64,000 nt of DNA from Brevipalpus yothersi (taxonomy: Eukaryota; Arthropoda; Arachnida; Trombidiformes; Tenuipalpidae): assembly GCA_003956705.1 (NCBI GenBank), contig QZCP01000025.1, positions 62,001 through 126,000 of the forward strand, read 5' to 3'. This document shows positions 63,522-64,000 of the stretch, one piece after another. The notes under the pieces are model-generated. The model saw nothing but the letters and a program-made list of their open reading frames with translations, was not told where the DNA came from and ran no database searches. Both the position numbers and the translations under genes were made by a program. Position 1 is the stretch's first letter, and each line of letters opens with the position of its first letter.

Positions 63522-64000
63522 AATGATTCTGGACATACAATGCATGATTGAACCTTTCAAGAAATATTTTATCGTTAGCTAATTAGATAGATTACTTGGA
63601 TCAGTCAACCAAAGGATGGCTTTTTAAGATGAAATTCAAAAAAAATATTACAAACTTAATTTTAAGTTTCTATTCTTCGAGAAGTTTTGGTTTTGATTTG
63701 AGAAAAATTTTTCCGTCGACCGTCATTTTCAACTGTTTTTTTAATAATTAATAATACTTTCATATGAACAATATTCTATTCCCAGAAGCATTCACCATAT
63801 CAGATTTGAAGAATCATATTTAAGAAATAAATAAATTTAGATTCACAATGCAACAAATTTTTGATGCAAAAATTGTTACCAATGCAAAACACATCCAAGT
63901 CCTGGGTGATTTACAGTGTGCGGATGATCCCATTTTCCCATAGAAGAAAACCATTTGATCATTGAGTCATAAATATATCTAAATTTTATATTCTTCATAA
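63522..64000. other. Window end, no gene seen
   Basis: AT-rich. An AATAAA at 63826-63831 could end the small peptide gene. No other feature supported. Confidence 0.4.

Overview
The window is eukaryotic nuclear DNA. It is AT-rich, and most of its coding genes are interrupted by GT-AG introns, many of them only about 50-140 bases long. Two genes encode chitin-binding (R&R) cuticle proteins whose core (DADGRQR, then YxADxxGFR, then SNEPG) resembles chelicerate cuticle proteins. With the general compactness this suggests an arachnid, probably a mite; that assignment is inference. Long (GA)n/(CT)n arrays are scattered everywhere, and two of them flank assembly gaps (N runs at 32348-32646 and 44212-44422).

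Left part (1-14.9 kb), a dense cluster of housekeeping genes: the 3' end of an unidentified Ser/Thr-rich gene (+); an intronless SNX14-type sorting nexin (-); ELP5, an Elongator subunit (-), directly downstream of a tiny ATP synthase epsilon gene (-) and possibly on the same transcript; a small unidentified acidic gene (+); RUNDC1 (-); TAF11 (-); and a mitochondrial-type alanyl-tRNA synthetase (+) that stops after the tRNA-recognition region and lacks the editing and C-Ala domains. Two head-to-head pairs (6926-7309 and 12492-12832) have short shared upstream regions.

Middle and right part (15.0-59.3 kb): I could assemble one very large minus-strand gene from 19 exons with matching splice phases. 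It encodes a predicted 1,428-residue adhesion GPCR with the order CUB, two EGF, short Cys-rich linker, SEA-like, two Ig, hormone-receptor motif, GAIN/GPS, seven transmembrane helices. Its GPS has lost the His-Leu-Thr/Ser cleavage triad. One intron is about 23.7 kb and carries, on the opposite strand, a complete cuticle-protein gene (56.5-57.7 kb). The rest of that intron is simple repeats and unrecognised sequence, including a (TTCGGG)n array.

Right end (59.3-64 kb): a hairpin-forming inverted repeat, a second cuticle-protein gene (+) with a TATA box, and a small secreted Cys-containing peptide gene (+). All gene models are predictions from reading the sequence; none has been checked against transcripts or databases.
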